Source: a bacterium (GTDB lineage: Bacteria > Bacteroidota > Ignavibacteria > Kapaibacteriales > Kapaibacteriaceae). Taken from it: a DNA stretch of 51,484 nucleotides. Every line of letters starts with the position of its first letter. The first letter of the stretch is position 1. Positions 19,548-27,770 of this stretch are shown here, piece after piece. The position numbers and the translations under genes are program-made. The DNA is taken from contig JANJTN010000128.1 of NCBI GenBank assembly GCA_024711065.1, positions 1-51,484 of the forward strand, written 5' to 3'. A model generated the notes under the pieces. The model had not been told where the DNA came from and did not search any database. It saw nothing but the letters and a program-made list of their open reading frames with translations.

Positions 19548-19931
19548 TTACTTACCGCCGGCCTTCGGACGCTTGGCGCCGTACTTGGAACGCGCTTGCA
19601 TGCGCTTGGCCACGCCCTGCGTGTCGGCCGCACCACGTACGATGTGATACCGTACACCCGGCAGGTCCTTGATCCTGCCACCGCGGATCAACACGATGGA
19701 GTGCTCCTGCAGGTTGTGCCCTTCTCCCGGAATGTAGGCCGTAACCTCGATGCCGTTGGTCAGACGCACACGGGCCACCTTGCGAAGCGCCGAGTTCGGC
19801 TTCTTCGGTGTGGTGGTGTACACACGCGTACAGACGCCCCGCTTCTGCGGGCAGGACTGCAACGCCGGAGACTTGCTCTTCTCGACGATGACTTTGCGGC
19901 CCTTGCGGACCAGTTGGCTCATGGTTGGCAT
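19548..19931 (-). CDS. rpsL: 30S ribosomal protein S12
   Basis: 127 residues when started at the ATG at 19931 ([13 protein letters not shown]), which matches the family N-terminus; an upstream in-frame extension has no homology. Decoding-centre motifs [14 protein letters not shown] and [25 protein letters not shown] are present, with the Lys residues associated with streptomycin sensitivity intact (positions corresponding to E. coli K42 and K87). GAAGG precedes the start. First gene of the str operon. Confidence 0.97.
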   Translation of the reverse strand: MPTMSQLVRKGRKVIVEKSKSPALQSCPQKRGVCTRVYTTTPKKPNSALRKVARVRLTNGIEVTAYIPGEGHNLQEHSIVLIRGGRIKDLPGVRYHIVRGAADTQGVAKRMQARSKYGAKRPKAGGK

Positions 19932-19989
19932 TCGTTCTTGCCTTCGTGATTCGTTGCGTTCGTAGACAGGTTGAGAGACGCTACAAGGC

Positions 19990-20008
19990 GCATAGGGGGC
20001 ACCTATGC
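19990..20008 (-). promoter_or_regulatory. Hairpin in the str-operon 5' leader
   Basis: 7-bp stem GCATAGG / CCTATGC with a 5-nt loop. It would lie at the very 5' end of the rpsL transcript if transcription starts near 20016. It may protect the 5' end or act as a leader element; function unknown. Confidence 0.4.
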
Positions 20009-20022
20009 ACCAGTAGAGCTGA

Positions 20023-20054
20023 CAAAAGTACGGGGCGGAAGCGGCATTTGCAAA
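20023..20054 (-). promoter_or_regulatory. Bacteroidetes-type promoter of the str operon
   Basis: On the minus strand TTTG (20054-20051), a 20-nt spacer, then TACTTTTG (20030-20023), a full match to TTTG-N19-21-TAnnTTTG recognised by Bacteroidetes housekeeping sigma. It would give a leader of about 85 nt before rpsL. The 190-nt stretch between rpsL and the next gene contains nothing else I can support. Confidence 0.75.
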
Positions 20055-20120
20055 TACCACGTCCGCCCGACGTCAAGTTTGGTAAGGGGCTCGCCAGATG
20101 TACACCGCGCCGGCTGCCGC

Positions 20121-22400
20121 CTAGAATCGGATCACGGGCCGACTGATCACGCCACGCTCATGCCGAGCCGTGATCACATAGGTTCCGGGCACCACATTCG
20201 ATAGATCCACCGCTACCTCCGTCTGGCCCTCGTCAAGGGTCCGCCGAAACAGCGTCCGGCCATGCATGTCCATGACCGACAAGGAGTTCCAGAGCGGCCC
20301 CACCGGCAGAGAGACCGTGGCCAGTTCCGCAGCGGGATGTGGGAACACTCCGATCGGTGCCAGATCTGCGGCCTCCGATGGTACCGACGTTACCCCGGTT
20401 ACCACACCGCGCACGATCCTGCGGTCTTCCCGCATGGCAAAGCCGGCGGCTCCACCAAACGACCACGGCAGTGCTACGGTACTGGCGAATCGGCCAACGG
20501 TCTGCGGCTCCAACGCCAGGGTTACCTCGATCGCGTCCAACGGGCCCCCTTCAAATGGAAGCGGACTCGTGCTGGTCACGGCAAACGGGGCACTCGGACC
20601 ATGAATGGTGTGGAGCTCCAGCGCCGTGTTCCAGGTCTGGTGCCGGAACATCACGTCCCGCTCCACGCGCTCGCCAACAACGGCCTGACCCAAGTCGACC
20701 ACGTGCTCGAATGCGTCGGATCGAACTTCGGCAACCACCGGTAGGAGTTGAACGCCCCGTGCCGTATGGATCTCGAGCTGCACATGATACACGCCGGCCG
20801 CCATCGGCTCGAATACGACCGTCAACGGCAGCGTTTCGCCCGGAGCCAGCGTCACGGGGAATTCGGGCATGTCCGTAATGGCGAACGCGATCAGGTCGCT
20901 ACCCGTGATCTCTATCCGCTCTACCTGACGCGCCTCGGATGCGTTGTTGACCATCACGTCGAATGCCTGCTCCACGATCTCGGTGGTAACCACGTTGCCC
21001 AGGTCCAGCACGGGCTGCGCCAACGTAAGGTCGCCGTTGCCGGCAGGCTGCTGGCCGGTAGAACTGACCAGCACCTCAGCCGTGGTTCCGTCCGTGAACA
21101 CCACCTGCAACACACCCCACTGGTTGCCCACAGACTGTGGACCGTGAACGATCTGCACGGCCAGTTCCCCACCTGGGGCAACGATGGATCCGATCGTAGG
21201 CTGCTGCACCATGCAGCCACTCATGTCGTGTAGCACCACAGAAGCCACGGTAAGGGGCTCGTCGGTCGCATTCCGGAACACCTGGTCGAATCGTCGATCC
21301 ACGAACGAGGTCACGTCCGACGTGCCCAACGGCAGATGTTTGCGCAGCAGGTCCACCCCGCCACGAGGCAGCGTGCGATCGTACCACCGGCGATATGAGT
21401 TCTGTTCGAAACCCACAGCGATCACGCGATCCCCACCCCGGGCGATCCGCACCACAGCGCCTTCCGTATCCGAGATATCACGCACACCCCAGTTGGTACC
21501 GGCGTCTCGACTATGGAACTCAGAAGCCACAACGATGGGCTCGGGGTCGGCATCCAGCACACGCAAACCAACGGCGATCAGGTCCGGTCCATCGGCACGA
21601 ATAATGTCGGTGACCAGCATCAGTTCCGGATGCTCTTCGAACACCCACGACGTCCCCTCGTCCATACTGCGAAAGACACCCGCAGTACCATCGCCAAGTT
21701 GTACGCCCGTTGCGACCCACTGCAGACTCGTACCCGCGATCGCACTCACGTTGAAATCGAACGAGCCCCCTAACGATTCATCCCACGTGATTCCGGCGTC
21801 GCGCGAGACCAGCACGATCGGAGAGCCGCTACCTTCCTGACGATGGGCTCCGCCGAAGACCACGGCCGTGGTAATACTCATGAACTGAGCGCCATTGATG
21901 GTGACCGGCACGTTCACGGTGGTCTGCAGACGTACAAAGTTCTGTCCGCCGTCGGCGGATCGGAGGATCAGGGGACGCTGGAACTCGTCCATTCCAGCCA
22001 CCAGTATGATGCCGTTGGCAATATCGACACCGGTGAGTGTCCATTGCGCATGCAGTTGCTGGGCAAGCGGTGTGGCTCCTGGTTGATATCGGACCATCCA
22101 GCCATCCGCACCCACAGCTACCACCATGTTCATGGACACATCGGCGGTAACGGCGTTCAGCGTTGCATCGCTCACGCCGGCATCAAGCCGGTTCCACACC
22201 CGTCCGCCGTCCATCGACTCAAAGAACAAGCCCCCTACCCCGACCGTCCAGAATCGATAGCTATCCAGGGCTGCAACGTCCAGCAAGCGCCCACCGGGAG
22301 GCATGGCAACGGCAGACCACGGTCGGTCTGCCACCTGGGCCGTGCCTCCGGCCAGACTGGCCAGCACCAGGGTCATGATCAGGAATCCTTTGCGTATCAT
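20121..22400 (-). CDS. Secreted beta-propeller protein with HYDIN-like domain and T9SS sorting domain
   Basis: 759 residues from the ATG at 22400, which is preceded by ACGGAG and gives a signal peptide (MIRKGFLIMTLVLASLAGGTAQ). Residues 22-400 or so carry five Asp-box-like motifs (SMDGGRVW, SADGGQNF, SRDAGITW, SMDEGTSW, SRDAGTNW) typical of BNR/YCF48 propellers. A middle region (LDLGNVVTTEIVEQAFDVMVNN ... VVFEP) resembles ASPM/SPD-2/Hydin Ig-like repeats. The C-terminus (FPHPAAELATVSLP ... VPGTYVITARHERG) is a type IX sorting domain. Probable cell-surface or released protein; substrate unknown. Upstream in-frame codons up to 22847 overlap the divergent gene and are not used. Confidence 0.85.
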   Translation of the reverse strand: MIRKGFLIMTLVLASLAGGTAQVADRPWSAVAMPPGGRLLDVAALDSYRFWTVGVGGLFFESMDGGRVWNRLDAGVSDATLNAVTADVSMNMVVAVGADGWMVRYQPGATPLAQQLHAQWTLTGVDIANGIILVAGMDEFQRPLILRSADGGQNFVRLQTTVNVPVTINGAQFMSITTAVVFGGAHRQEGSGSPIVLVSRDAGITWDESLGGSFDFNVSAIAGTSLQWVATGVQLGDGTAGVFRSMDEGTSWVFEEHPELMLVTDIIRADGPDLIAVGLRVLDADPEPIVVASEFHSRDAGTNWGVRDISDTEGAVVRIARGGDRVIAVGFEQNSYRRWYDRTLPRGGVDLLRKHLPLGTSDVTSFVDRRFDQVFRNATDEPLTVASVVLHDMSGCMVQQPTIGSIVAPGGELAVQIVHGPQSVGNQWGVLQVVFTDGTTAEVLVSSTGQQPAGNGDLTLAQPVLDLGNVVTTEIVEQAFDVMVNNASEARQVERIEITGSDLIAFAITDMPEFPVTLAPGETLPLTVVFEPMAAGVYHVQLEIHTARGVQLLPVVAEVRSDAFEHVVDLGQAVVGERVERDVMFRHQTWNTALELHTIHGPSAPFAVTSTSPLPFEGGPLDAIEVTLALEPQTVGRFASTVALPWSFGGAAGFAMREDRRIVRGVVTGVTSVPSEAADLAPIGVFPHPAAELATVSLPVGPLWNSLSVMDMHGRTLFRRTLDEGQTEVAVDLSNVVPGTYVITARHERGVISRPVIRF

Positions 22401-22407
22401 TTTCGTA

Positions 22408-22463
22408 CTCCGTGCTTCTGTGTAATGAGGTGTGATTGAACGAGCGTCGATCGACGCACGGAG
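22408..22463. promoter_or_regulatory. Palindrome nested in an inverted repeat, divergent intergenic region
   Basis: A perfect 14-bp palindrome GCGTCGATCGACGC (22444-22457) and an 8-bp inverted repeat CTCCGTGC (22408-22415) / GCACGGAG (22456-22463) lie between two divergent genes. Candidate operator or leader structure. I found no convincing TAnnTTTG promoter in this 114-nt gap; TATTCTTCG at 22494 is a poor match. Confidence 0.4.
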
Positions 22464-22514
22464 CTCCCAAAGGTTCATCCACATCTTCACGTATTCTTCG
22501 AAGTCGAACACCCT

Positions 22515-24035
22515 ATGCCGGCACATACAAAGGATGACCTCCGCCGTCTGATCCACTCGCTGGACCGCACCGAAGTGGGCTACGTCAAGAAGTACTGGTC
22601 GCGATACAGCAGCGATCCGGACCAGGATTACGTGATCCTGTTTGACGTCATTCGGGGGCTGGACGACCCCTCGCCGCAGACCCTGAAAGAGGCTGTAAGG
22701 GGCTTCCCGTGGGCACACCGCTTGTCGTCCGTCAAGAACTACTGCATGCAGCGGCTCCTGGATGCACTTCGTGCCTACTCGATGTCCAGCACACCGGCTC
22801 GACGGATCCAGGAACTGCTGGATGATGCCGATCTTCTGTTGGACCACGGGCTGTATACCGAAGCGGAAAAGCGTGCATCGAAAGCATTGGCGCTGGCGGC
22901 AGCTCTTGAAGTGTTCATCCCATGGCTCCGAGCCCTGGCCTGGCTGAAGCGATTTCGGCAGCTGGTACGCAATGCCTATGAGGACTCACCCCGCAACCCC
23001 GATCTGAATGCCGAGCAACGGCGCGTTCTGCAGCTGTATCATAACAGCCTGGACTACGAGGAAATGGGCAATGCCATGCACAAACACCTTGTCCGGTCCA
23101 GTGCTGGCGATCGCGTCTCGGCGAAGTGGCTGGACACCATCCTCGACGCGCCGCTGCTGCAGTCTCCAGACCAGGCTCTGAGCCACTCTGCTGCCGCAAA
23201 CTTCTACCTGTTGCGCTGCAACTGGTACCGTATGCACAAGGTGGACGCGGAATCGGCGTTCGCCGAAGCATCAGCGCTGGAGACTCTACGTCGATCAGAG
23301 CCGGAGTTCTTCGCCGCACGCACCGAGCTGAACGAGACTTCGTGGTATACCTACCTGTTCTGTGCGCTGGAGGCCAGGCGTCCGGACGTGTATCTGCAGG
23401 ATGCCGACGCGTTCTACGCGTGGACAAACGCGGTTCGGATCGAACGCACGATCACACGAGCAACACGATCCTGGATGCTGGAGTCCAACTACGCCCTGTA
23501 CGAGCAGTCCTACGATCGCCTGCTGCAGATAGAACCGAGCCTGCGCTACTTCTACCGTCATCAAGGCGAGCAGATCACTCCACACAACCGGGTGGTTCTG
23601 GTATTCACCATGGTGCGCGCCGGCGTGGAGTGTGCGGCGGACGCCATGCGTGTTTACTGGACGCGAGAACTCATGGATCTGGACGATGCTGTTCGTCCGG
23701 ATCTGCATGCAGCAGCCATGTTGTACGACCTGATGCATGCCGTTGAGGCCAACGACACCGAGTTCCTGCGCTCGCGAACACGCAGTCTGCAGCGGTATGC
23801 CCGCAAGCACCTCGGAGCGTCGGCACTGCTTGAGCGTACATTATCCTTCTTTCGCCGCGTTCCGGACAGCACGCCGAACAAGGTCCGCCAGATGGGCAGA
23901 GAGATGGCCGCGGCATTTCGGAGCGCTCCTCCACTCCCCATGTTCGACCCCGTTGGAACGTCGGCGATCTCCCGCTGGTTCGAAACCCGCTATGCAGCGG
24001 CGTCCGAAAACGCTGGCGATCCGGCCTCCAGATAG
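22515..24035 (+). CDS. Uncharacterised alpha-helical protein
   Basis: 506 residues, no signal peptide and no membrane segment, so probably cytosolic. I do not recognise a family. It is rich in Leu, Ala, Arg and aromatic residues, with repeated helical pairs such as ELLDDADLLLDHGLYTEAEKRASKALALAAAL (TPR-like spacing) and YDLMHAVEANDTEFLRSRTRSLQRYARKHLG. The start ATG at 22515 has no Shine-Dalgarno. Divergent from the T9SS gene at 20121-22400. Its 3' end overlaps the convergent gluQ gene by 46 nt. A TPR-like scaffold is possible; enzymatic function is not suggested by any motif. Confidence 0.8.
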   Translation: MPAHTKDDLRRLIHSLDRTEVGYVKKYWSRYSSDPDQDYVILFDVIRGLDDPSPQTLKEAVRGFPWAHRLSSVKNYCMQRLLDALRAYSMSSTPARRIQELLDDADLLLDHGLYTEAEKRASKALALAAALEVFIPWLRALAWLKRFRQLVRNAYEDSPRNPDLNAEQRRVLQLYHNSLDYEEMGNAMHKHLVRSSAGDRVSAKWLDTILDAPLLQSPDQALSHSAAANFYLLRCNWYRMHKVDAESAFAEASALETLRRSEPEFFAARTELNETSWYTYLFCALEARRPDVYLQDADAFYAWTNAVRIERTITRATRSWMLESNYALYEQSYDRLLQIEPSLRYFYRHQGEQITPHNRVVLVFTMVRAGVECAADAMRVYWTRELMDLDDAVRPDLHAAAMLYDLMHAVEANDTEFLRSRTRSLQRYARKHLGASALLERTLSFFRRVPDSTPNKVRQMGREMAAAFRSAPPLPMFDPVGTSAISRWFETRYAAASENAGDPASR

Positions 24036-24802
24036 CGCTCTACCATGCTGTGGATCCGCTGCGCATCCTCGCCGCGTTCCCGCATCGATGCCAGGGTGGT
24101 CGAACCGGCGGACTTCGCCAGTTTTTCCCCGGCTTCGTCCAGCAGCAGCGGATGATGGTGCACAACGATCCTGTTGAAGGGGGCTAGCCACGCGCTTCGA
24201 TTGGCCAAGACGCCTTGCGTGCGCGTTGCGGACAGCAGGTCTGCCCCACGCACAATGTGCGTGATGCCGTGATCGACGTCGTCCACCACACTCACCAGCA
24301 TATAGGCCGGCGCATTGTTCTTCTGCTTGATGATCGGGAACGGCACGGCAGCGTCAGCAGCATGCAAACGCCAGGCGATGTCCGGCGCACCGAACGGAAG
24401 CCCCTTCCCAACACACGTACCGGGATAGGTCAGATCTGGCGATGCATCGCGGATCTCCTTGCGCGTGCACATGCAGGCGAACAGCTCCCCTGCCGTTCGC
24501 AGATCGTCGATCACGGAACGATAGCGATCGTAGCGCAGACGTTGCGACCAGTTGGCATGGAAGTCGTCCGGTCCCGTTGGCCCTACGTCCCAATCCACAC
24601 CCAGCCACTCCAACGACCGGAAGATGTCCTCCACGAACGGCGCATGCACCTTCTCTTGGTCGGCATCATCAATGCGGAGGCGGACCGAGCCCCCTGCCAT
24701 CCGTGCCAGCTTCCAGGTAAGGATAAAGTTGAAGGCGTTGCCAAGGTGCAGAAAGCCGGAGGGCGTAGGGGCAAGACGTGTATGGAAAGGGGCTGTGGAC
24801 AT
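23990..24802 (-). CDS. gluQ: GluQ-type glutamyl-tRNA synthetase paralogue
   Basis: 270 residues from the ATG at 24802; an in-frame extension to 24868 would run through a terminator hairpin. It has the class I catalytic core only: HIGH-like HLGN (19-22) after RLAPTPSGF, KLAKS in place of KMSKS, and a zinc site CMCTRKEI...YPGTC matching the CxC...YxxxC of GluQ-RS. It lacks the anticodon-binding half of GltX. Known family members glutamylate queuosine in tRNA-Asp. The ATG is not near dksA, its usual proteobacterial neighbour. 3' end overlaps the convergent gene by 46 nt. Confidence 0.88.
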   Translation of the reverse strand: MSTAPFHTRLAPTPSGFLHLGNAFNFILTWKLARMAGGSVRLRIDDADQEKVHAPFVEDIFRSLEWLGVDWDVGPTGPDDFHANWSQRLRYDRYRSVIDDLRTAGELFACMCTRKEIRDASPDLTYPGTCVGKGLPFGAPDIAWRLHAADAAVPFPIIKQKNNAPAYMLVSVVDDVDHGITHIVRGADLLSATRTQGVLANRSAWLAPFNRIVVHHHPLLLDEAGEKLAKSAGSTTLASMRERGEDAQRIHSMVERYLEAGSPAFSDAAA

Positions 24803-24827
24803 GCGGCAAACTTCGGGAGAAACGAAC

Positions 24828-24853
24828 AAGGGACGTCCGGATGGACGCCCCTT
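24828..24853 (-). terminator. Terminator after the T9SS protein gene
   Basis: 11-pair stem with a 4-nt loop. One pair is G-U in the minus-strand RNA but A-C on the plus strand, so the element is built for minus-strand transcription. TTGTTCGTTTC follows. It sits 35 nt after the gene ending at 24888 and just upstream of gluQ. It shares GGACGCCCCT with the terminators at 28623 and 32093. Confidence 0.78.
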
Positions 24854-24887
24854 GCGTGTTGGCCACATGAGAACAGTCGTGCGTCTC

Positions 24888-25886
24888 TTAGCGGATCACC
24901 ATCAGTGGTGTGGTCTGGATGCGATTGCCTTGTTGCACGAGCATCGTGTACCGTCCAGGTGCCAGTGTGGAGACCGACAACTGCAGCTGGCCTCCGTCCA
25001 CGTTGTTCTGTTCCAGTACGGCTTGTCCGGCAAGGTCGAACACACGGATCGTTGCCGGATCGGTAGAACGGAGTTGAATGCCTACGTGCGTTACCGCCGG
25101 GTTCGGAGCAACTGCCGATCCGAGGAGCTCGCTTTCCTGGACCGATGCTGTGGAGCCGATCTGGATCTCGAAGGATTCGAGTGGACGGATGCCCCATTCC
25201 TGGAAGGCTTCTGCTCTCTCATCATCCAGCGACCAGGCACGGATCTTTACAGCTACCGGCTCGTCGAGAGACTCCGGAACATTCCAGGTGACCGTACCCG
25301 TCTGGGCGTCGATGCTGAGACCTTCCGGACCGCTGACGAGTTCGTACCGCACGAATCCCTGCACTCGAGCACTGCGATGGCGAGCAAAGGCCATATAGAC
25401 GTAGTTCTTACCTGGCTCGATCACCGTGACCGGCGTGGAGACGAACGTCAGGATCGGATCAAGAATGTCCACGCAGTAGGAGCCGGGAGCGAACACCATA
25501 CATCGTGGTGACGGATCGCCAACCTTCGCTCCGTCTCGGCCGACCACATAGTAGTAGTACGCGCCGCGGGTCACACCCTTATCGACAAACGTGATGTCAA
25601 CGTCGGTCGGATCGAGCGCCACCGAACCGGCGAGGTCGTACTCGGCCAAGGCACGATCCTGACCGACCGGACAACGGTAGACATCAAAACTCTTTGCTGC
25701 AGGGTGCTGATCATCAACCACGCCGTGCAGCCAGTTCAAGGTAACGTCATACTGATCTCCGCCATCGATCTGGACCAGATGCGTGCTACGCAGCCAGGAT
25801 GCTGGGGAAGGGGCTTGCGCCCATGCTTGTTGTGCGAATCCGAGTGCCATGAACACCGGCACAAGGATCAAGAACCATCGATTCAT
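24888..25886 (-). CDS. Secreted protein with FnIII/Ig-like domains and T9SS sorting domain
   Basis: 332 residues from the ATG at 25886, preceded by GGAGG. Signal peptide MNRWFLILVPVFMALGFAQQAWAQ. Residues 40-140 look like a fibronectin-III fold (VTLNWLHG ... SFDVYRCPVG ... AYYYYVVGRDG). Residues 150-235 resemble a cadherin-like/putative Ig module (YELVSGPEGLSIDAQTGTVTWNVPE). The C-terminus (APNPAVTHVGIQLRS ... LAPGRYTMLVQQGN ... MVIR) is a type IX sorting domain. Function unknown; likely an adhesive or structural surface protein. Divergent from the ECF operon. Confidence 0.85.
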   Translation of the reverse strand: MNRWFLILVPVFMALGFAQQAWAQAPSPASWLRSTHLVQIDGGDQYDVTLNWLHGVVDDQHPAAKSFDVYRCPVGQDRALAEYDLAGSVALDPTDVDITFVDKGVTRGAYYYYVVGRDGAKVGDPSPRCMVFAPGSYCVDILDPILTFVSTPVTVIEPGKNYVYMAFARHRSARVQGFVRYELVSGPEGLSIDAQTGTVTWNVPESLDEPVAVKIRAWSLDDERAEAFQEWGIRPLESFEIQIGSTASVQESELLGSAVAPNPAVTHVGIQLRSTDPATIRVFDLAGQAVLEQNNVDGGQLQLSVSTLAPGRYTMLVQQGNRIQTTPLMVIR

Positions 25887-25950
25887 ACGAACCTCCGTTA
25901 GGAAATAGTGGGACAGGGTTTGCATTCACGTGTCTGCGTTTGTGGTACTG

Positions 25951-26041
25951 AGATGCAGCGGAGGTACACGATGTCTCAGACTACGGAAAAAATATGCCGA
26001 CTGCCAATCAGCGTGAGACATCCGCCTCGATTGCTGCATCT
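25951..26041. promoter_or_regulatory. Concentric nested inverted repeat upstream of the ECF sigma operon
   Basis: Outer arms AGATGCAGC (25951-25959) / GCTGCATCT (26033-26041) and inner arms GATGTCTCA (25970-25978) / TGAGACATC (26014-26022) are all perfect 9-mers and share exactly the same centre of symmetry (25996). The inner loop is 35 nt and A-rich. The whole 165-nt divergent gap has no other clear element. It could be a two-layer operator for both directions or a cruciform/RNA hairpin. Confidence 0.6.
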
Positions 26042-26052
26042 ATCACGAGATC

Positions 26053-26610
26053 ATGCACGCCTTTCACCACCACAACGATGAAGAACTCTTTTCGTTGATC
26101 GCGACAGCCGATGGACTGGCCGCCTTCCGCACCTTGTACGAACGCTATAGAGTGCGATTGTTCAGCTACTGTCTTCATGTGCTGGCAAATCGCGACGATG
26201 CCGACGACGCTTTTCAGGAGTGTTGGCTTCATCTCCATAGCAAGGCTCGAGACGGAGCAGCCAACGTGGAGAACGTTCGGAGCTACCTCTTTCGGGCGGC
26301 ACATAATGCGTGCCTGATGCACGTACGAAAGAACCACAGGCAGATGGTGAGCATCGACGACGTTGAACTTCCGCAACTCAACGGGGATCCGTCTCGGCAG
26401 CTGGAGCTCCAGGAACTCATCCAGCTTGGGCTCTCTACACTAGACCCATCCGCTCGTGAGGCTTTTGTCCTGCATGAGGTGGAAGGGTTCTCTTACGAAG
26501 AGATGAGCGATCTCCTTGGAGAGTCCGTGAACGCACTACGCAACAAGGTCTGGCGCGCCAGACAGCAGATACGAACAATACTGACACCATACATTGGTGA
26601 ATCACGATGA
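26053..26610 (+). CDS. ECF-type RNA polymerase sigma factor
   Basis: 185 residues. Region 2 is visible at LYERYRVRLFSYCLHVLANRDDADDAFQECWLHLH and NVRSYLFRAAHNACLMHVRKNHR. Region 4 is LSTLDPSAREAFVLHEVEGFSYEEMSDLLGESVNALRNKVWRARQQIR with its helix-turn-helix. No regions 1 or 3, as expected for ECF sigmas. The TGA overlaps the ATG of the next gene (ATGA), the usual coupling of ECF sigma to anti-sigma. Target promoters are unknown; the nested inverted repeat upstream may be its own control region. Confidence 0.95.
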   Translation: MHAFHHHNDEELFSLIATADGLAAFRTLYERYRVRLFSYCLHVLANRDDADDAFQECWLHLHSKARDGAANVENVRSYLFRAAHNACLMHVRKNHRQMVSIDDVELPQLNGDPSRQLELQELIQLGLSTLDPSAREAFVLHEVEGFSYEEMSDLLGESVNALRNKVWRARQQIRTILTPYIGESR

Positions 26611-27770
26611 CACAGCACTTTGAAGACATGTTAAATGCGTTCCTCGACGGTACGCTCTCCGACGTTGACGAAAGCGTTCTGTTCGGCATGATGGAGCGCG
26701 ATTCGTTGCTGCGCGAGGAGTTCGTGACAGCCGTACGAACGCATCATGCGTCTCCACTTCTTGGCGAGGCTTCGGCCCCCTCCGCCTCAACAACCGAATG
26801 GATCTTTGCAGATGTTGCCCGGTCACGGTCAGCTGTCGCCTCCGGCTGGTCGTTCGGCGGTCCCATCCTCCTTTCGATCGGAGCGTTGATGGTCGCTGGA
26901 CTCGTCTTCGTCGGTGGGATCGAGTGGGAGCGCCACTTCAACACGCATCTGGATCCGGTGAGCGTCAAGCCCAACACCGGAACATCCGCACGGCTTGGAG
27001 CCACTAACGCAATTCCTCCGGCCACCACGAGTTCGTCCGTTGAGGTCAGTCGACCAGGGCCAGCAAGGATGAACGATGCTTTCATGCATCAGGACTTCCG
27101 AGAAGGCACGGCATCCTATGGACGACACCATGCCGATCGACCTCCCCTGCAGACCCCGCAGATGATCACCCGGATGGAGTCCCAGCAGCATTCACCGACA
27201 GTACTCGCAGAGCAGCCACGGGCACGTGGGACGACGTTGACGCCATTGACCACGCTGGTCAATAGCTCAATTGTGCAAAGAACGTCCGCGCCAATGCAGC
27301 TCCACGTGAGGACGCTACAAGCCATCAGCGCCTCTTCCTCCAAGGTTCCTACGAACGACCAGACAGGACTGAACAACCTGGCCGTGGATGCGTTTTACTC
27401 CATCTCGGATGGCGTGGCAGTTGGCTTCGAAGTGGGGCGTCAGTCCTTCCTGCAGGAGTACCAGCAGACCGCGGGTGGAGTAACGGAAATGGTCCGGCAA
27501 AACCCTGCCCTCTTCTGGGTGGGGCCAACGGTTCGGTACACATTTCAGGATGCCCTTGCTGATGGTCTGTCGCCGTTCGGCCAGCTCGTTGCAGGCATCA
27601 GTGATGGTGGCATGATCGGTCGAGCCCTCCTCGGAGTGGCGTGGTGTCCAGACGACCGCTTCTCGTTCACGGCTGGCATGGAAGCCGGCAACCTGTGGTA
27701 CTCGGCGAACGGCTCTCCACAAACGTCAATGCAGGTGAACTGGTCTATCGGAATGGGGCTGGCATGGTGA
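26607..27770 (+). CDS. Membrane anti-sigma factor with beta-barrel-like C-terminal domain
   Basis: 387 residues. Residues 1-50 (FEDMLNAFLDGTLSDVDESVLFGMMERDSLLREEF) resemble the cytosolic anti-sigma domain of Bacteroidota; no zinc motif. One transmembrane helix at about 83-104 (FGGPILLSIGALMVAGLVFVGG). A low-complexity Pro/Ser/Thr linker spans about 110-250. Residues 255-387 alternate polar and hydrophobic residues in strand-like segments (GVAVGFEVGRQSF, ALFWVGPTVRYTFQ, FSFTAGMEAGNLWY, MQVNWSIGMGLAW) and end in an aromatic residue, as outer-membrane barrels do. Inference: one protein may span from cytosol to outer envelope. Overlaps both neighbours (4 and 7 nt). Confidence 0.82.
   Translation: MTQHFEDMLNAFLDGTLSDVDESVLFGMMERDSLLREEFVTAVRTHHASPLLGEASAPSASTTEWIFADVARSRSAVASGWSFGGPILLSIGALMVAGLVFVGGIEWERHFNTHLDPVSVKPNTGTSARLGATNAIPPATTSSSVEVSRPGPARMNDAFMHQDFREGTASYGRHHADRPPLQTPQMITRMESQQHSPTVLAEQPRARGTTLTPLTTLVNSSIVQRTSAPMQLHVRTLQAISASSSKVPTNDQTGLNNLAVDAFYSISDGVAVGFEVGRQSFLQEYQQTAGGVTEMVRQNPALFWVGPTVRYTFQDALADGLSPFGQLVAGISDGGMIGRALLGVAWCPDDRFSFTAGMEAGNLWYSANGSPQTSMQVNWSIGMGLAW

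Noticed and set aside
19932-20060. Upstream extension of rpsL
   Set aside because: It covers the promoter and leader; family S12 proteins start at the position of 19931.
22401-22847. N-terminal extension of the T9SS gene ending at 20121
   Set aside because: It would overlap the divergent gene by over 300 nt, has no homology, and the ATG at 22400 gives a proper signal peptide with a ribosome-binding site.
23990-24802. Truncated gltX pseudogene
   Set aside because: The reading frame is intact, the GluQ-type zinc ligands are present and the length fits GluQ-RS, so it is a distinct family member, not a broken GltX.
24803-24868. Upstream start for gluQ
   Set aside because: The extension passes through the terminator hairpin at 24828-24853; the family N-terminus fits the ATG at 24802.
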